Under the pieces are notes generated by a model, which saw only the letters and a program-made list of their open reading frames with translations, ran no database searches and was not told the DNA's origin. Below are positions 61,499 through 64,000 of a DNA stretch of 64,000 bases, piece after piece. How positions within the stretch are numbered: position 1 is the first letter of the stretch; each line of letters begins with the position of its first letter. The translations under genes were made by a program, and so were the position numbers. Source of the stretch: CAYWXK01 sp964462515 (GTDB lineage: Bacteria; Planctomycetota; Phycisphaerae; Sedimentisphaerales; Anaerobacaceae); the NCBI GenBank assembly GCA_964462515.1, contig CAYWXK010000006.1, positions 1-64,000 of the forward strand, read 5' to 3'.

Positions 61499-63364
61499 TT
61501 ATTCCTTTACCGGAACAAGCACAATGGACTTCAGGTTCATCACCGCTCCTTCTGGCATAGTTTTTGGCTTAACCGCCAGCGTATATGTGCCGGCACTGCC
61601 GATTTTTATCGTCCCAACCTTTTCGCTGACAAAGCTCGTCCAGCTACCAGTATCACGCACCTTGCCAGTAAGTTCCAAGTCGGCAACCGAAACGATATAT
61701 TCGCTTCCGCCGGCTCCACGCTCACAAGCAAAGGTGATTTCAACATTAAAACTGCCGGGCGTATTTATCTTAAAGTCCCACGTTACATAATCCTGAGCAT
61801 CTGTCCAGAACCCGATGTTGTCCTTGCCTCCGCCGGATTCATACTTTGCATTGTCACCGTGAACGGTTGCAGCCGATGCTTTTAGAGTTACAGAGCCGTC
61901 TTTTGCCTGTTTCAGCAGACCCTGCGGCACAACCTCCGGCTTGCCTTCGATTTCAAGCACAACAACAGTGTCGATAGCATCGAGTGCCTTTTCAGGCAGA
62001 TTTATTACAATATTATCCTCGTCCTGACTGACAGCCGGCCCAGCTTTCTTGTCAGCTAATAAGTATGCCTTTTCGACCTTGTTTGTTAGACCCATTACCT
62101 CCAGCTTCCCGTTCGCCGGCCAATCGAATATATGCAGATAGAGTTTGCCGGGCTTTGCAGTGCATCGCCCCCACGCTACCCGACCAAACGGGCTGGCAGT
62201 AGTTCCATATATGCTCTCACCGTTGACCTTCATCCATTCTCCCATCGCCTCCAGCCGCTCGGCACTGGCCTCAGGGATAAGCCCTTCATCCGTAGGGCCG
62301 ACATTTAGCAAAAAGTTGCCGCCTTTGCTGGCAATATCCACTAAGTTGCGTATCAGAACCTCATTTGATTTCCAGTTGTTATCGTATGACACGTAGCCCC
62401 AGGTGTCGTTCATCGTCATACAGGTCTCCCAGTCAATGCCGGGCAGACCCTTAGGCGGAATCTGCTGCTCAGGAGTGCCGAAATCGCCGGCATACTCATC
62501 ACCTTCACTGAAGCCCTCCATCCCTTTTCTGCCCTTGCCGACACGGTTATTGATAATGATGTCCGGCTGAAGGCTCATCACATATTTATAAAGGTCCTTA
62601 CCCTGCTCTTCAGTCCATTCCGGTATCCATTCTCCATCAAACCAGAGCACTCCAAGCGGCCCATAATTAGTTATCAGCTCCTTCAACTGCGGCTTCATAT
62701 AGTTTTCAGCATATCGCCCAAAGTTTGGATTCGACCGGCCGCCGTCATTATAGTTGGGGTAGAAAGTCCCCTGTGCATCCGGATGGTGCCAGTCCATTAT
62801 TGAATGGTAGAAGCAAAGCCGAACGCCCTGCTTCTTGCACGCCGCCGACAGCTCCTTGAGTATGTCCCGCTTAAATGGCGTAGCGTCCATAATGTCGTAA
62901 TTGCTCACCTTCGAATTCCACAGGCAGAAGCCATCGTGATGCTTGCTGGTGATTACTATATATTTCATCCCGGCATTTTTAGCAATTTGCACCCACTGGT
63001 CTGCATTGAACTTCACCGGGTTGAATCGCTTAGCGAACTGCTCATACTCTTCAACAGGTACATGTGCCGAGTTCATAATCCACTCACCAGCACCCCCAGC
63101 TTGTTGGCCCCTGTATGTCCCGGCCGGCACAGAGTAGATACCCCAATGAATGAACATTCCGAAGCGGTCATCCCGCCACCACTCCATCCGCTCGTCCTTA
63201 CTTATCTCTTTCCGGGAGGGCGCCTTGGTGCCGGCTGTTTTCGCCTCTTCGCGAGCGCAGCCCAGGCTCAGTGCTATCCACAGCACAGCAATTATCGCTA
63301 ACACTTTCATTACCTGATTGCCTGCCAATTTGCACAGCTTGGATTTAGACCTGTTACTGCTCAT
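61499..63364 (-). CDS. Alpha-L-fucosidase, GH29, lipoprotein
   Basis: 621 residues from ATG 63364 (GGAAG six bases before); an ATG at 63310 gives a shorter signal. Lipobox LSLGC (Cys36), so it is anchored outside the cytoplasm. GH29 catalytic domain: WWRDDRFGMFIHWGIYSVP, KHHDGFCLWN, and the nucleophile Asp243 in VLWFDGEW. At 500-621 a beta-sandwich carbohydrate-binding-like domain follows (YESGGGKDNIGFWTDAQDYVTWDF). It removes fucose from glycans such as fucoidan or mucin. It stands between the two groEL loci on the same strand. Confidence 0.93.
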   Translation of the reverse strand: MSSNRSKSKLCKLAGNQVMKVLAIIAVLWIALSLGCAREEAKTAGTKAPSRKEISKDERMEWWRDDRFGMFIHWGIYSVPAGTYRGQQAGGAGEWIMNSAHVPVEEYEQFAKRFNPVKFNADQWVQIAKNAGMKYIVITSKHHDGFCLWNSKVSNYDIMDATPFKRDILKELSAACKKQGVRLCFYHSIMDWHHPDAQGTFYPNYNDGGRSNPNFGRYAENYMKPQLKELITNYGPLGVLWFDGEWIPEWTEEQGKDLYKYVMSLQPDIIINNRVGKGRKGMEGFSEGDEYAGDFGTPEQQIPPKGLPGIDWETCMTMNDTWGYVSYDNNWKSNEVLIRNLVDIASKGGNFLLNVGPTDEGLIPEASAERLEAMGEWMKVNGESIYGTTASPFGRVAWGRCTAKPGKLYLHIFDWPANGKLEVMGLTNKVEKAYLLADKKAGPAVSQDEDNIVINLPEKALDAIDTVVVLEIEGKPEVVPQGLLKQAKDGSVTLKASAATVHGDNAKYESGGGKDNIGFWTDAQDYVTWDFKINTPGSFNVEITFACERGAGGSEYIVSVADLELTGKVRDTGSWTSFVSEKVGTIKIGSAGTYTLAVKPKTMPEGAVMNLKSIVLVPVKE

Positions 63365-63418
63365 TTTTCACTTCCGTGTTGTCGCCGAGTTTTTTTCTTT
63401 TCGCTTGAACTTTTTGGC

Positions 63419-64000
63419 TTACATCATATCCATATTCTCACCCATTCCTCCTCCTGGTGGATGTCTTTCATCTTGTTCTTTTGGCTTTTCCGTAACAAGA
63501 CAGCCGGTCGTCAGAAGCAATCCCGCAATACTTACGGCGTTTTGCAGTGCAATCCGTGTTACCTTCACAGGGTCAACAACGCCGGCCTTGAGCAGGTCCT
63601 CAAAATTTCCGGTATCGGCGTTGTAGCCAAAACCGCCTTTGCCCTCCATCACCTTTGCGACCACAAGATTTGCAGTTGCGCCTGCATTAGCTGCAATCCA
63701 ATAGCACGGCGTGGTAAGTGATTTTACTAATATGTTCGCACCGGTTTTCTCATCGCCTTCAAGCTTTAGCTGCTTTACAGAATCTATACAGCGAATAAGC
63801 GCCACGCCTCCGCCCGGCACAATTCCCTCTTCAATCGCCGCCCTTGTGGCGTGCAGCGCATCTTCTATGCGGGCCTTTCTCTCTTTCATTTCTGCTTCGG
63901 TGGCAGCCCCGACATTTATCTGGGCGACGCCGCCGGTAAGTTTCGCCAGCCGCTCCTGCAATTTCTCACGGTCGTAATCGCTGGTTGTAACTTCGATTTC
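63419..64000 (-). CDS. groL: Second GroEL, C-terminal part (cut by window edge)
   Basis: The last 193 codons; the frame remains open to base 64000. Sequence [39 protein letters not shown] and [25 protein letters not shown] is the GroEL equatorial domain. The end [11 protein letters not shown] is the Gly/Met-rich tail of the usual chaperonin. It is clearly different from the copy at 59451, so the organism has at least two. Confidence 0.95.
   Translation of the reverse strand, partial: EIEVTTSDYDREKLQERLAKLTGGVAQINVGAATEAEMKERKARIEDALHATRAAIEEGIVPGGGVALIRCIDSVKQLKLEGDEKTGANILVKSLTTPCYWIAANAGATANLVVAKVMEGKGGFGYNADTGNFEDLLKAGVVDPVKVTRIALQNAVSIAGLLLTTGCLVTEKPKEQDERHPPGGGMGENMDMM

Noticed and set aside
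1..64000. tRNA, rRNA, insertion sequences and integrases
   Set aside because: I found no cloverleaf, rRNA segment, transposase or recombinase frame. The mobile character of the window rests on repeats and gene fragments only.

Overview
The window looks like a chromosome segment from a planctomycete of the Phycisphaerae type. The indications are family-level rather than a search: a C-terminal dockerin of the GDxNGDxxVNLxDFxxxxxxW form on a parallel beta-helix protein, TAT-exported enolase-superfamily and sugar-isomerase-like proteins, a GH29 fucosidase lipoprotein, DapL lysine synthesis, an AmrS radical SAM protein, and intergenic DNA full of degenerate text-like repeats and GC hairpins. Most genes are housekeeping genes on the minus strand.

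Layout. 1-3.3 kb: a frameshifted MNT nucleotidyltransferase, a two-TM coiled-coil protein, rsmH. 3.5-6.2 kb: a small Cys-rich protein behind a consensus promoter, a corrinoid-protein activase, a conserved small Cys protein. 6.2-14.3 kb: a Type III restriction-modification locus (res, two BRO-N genes, mod). 14.6-16.7 kb: sigma factor, probable anti-sigma factor and exported coiled-coil protein, with a strong terminator. 16.7-25 kb: rhomboid, lgt, panD, a GC-rich FG-GAP protein, panC, a small toxin/DUF2283-like pair, a folK-deoxynucleoside kinase fusion, dapL. 25-29 kb: two exported proteins. 29-34.6 kb: polA, two small envelope proteins, mscS. 35-40 kb: glgP and a DUF3887-DUF2089-YIP1 operon. 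40.2-40.45 kb: an RNA gene with its own promoter and terminator, best read as 6S RNA. 40.7-49.9 kb: pheT, a mandelate-racemase-like enzyme, a PEGA lipoprotein, two MNT/HEPN modules (one with a nonsense mutation), folP, pdxB, amrS. 50-55 kb: a DUF3788 protein, a large FAD/Fe-S dehydrogenase, mlaFE. 55-57 kb: a beta-helix dockerin gene broken by an amber codon. 57-64 kb: fmdB, grpE, dnaJ, groEL, groES, fucosidase and the 3' end of a second groEL.

Two genome-scale processes stand out. First, small accessory cassettes lie between a complete housekeeping gene and a second, diverged fragment of the end of that same gene, in direct orientation: panC / toxin-DUF2283 pair / panC 5' fragment; polA / small membrane protein / polA 5' fragment; folP / mntA-hepT / folP 3' fragment. 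A lon 3' remnant also lies beside the other MNT-HEPN module. Second, dispersed intergenic repeats have entered reading frames without breaking them: a 51-bp palindromic unit in folK, a dRS3-like palindrome in mod, 21-bp tandem repeats in polA and a text-like repeat in pdxB. This recalls Rickettsia palindromic elements. A third signal is a repeat of about 110 bp, present three times, each time just upstream of a small gene of unknown function.

Several genes carry single disabling changes (MNT frameshift, hepT stop, dockerin amber, lon-fragment frameshift). These are read directly from the sequence, but assembly error cannot be excluded without reads.
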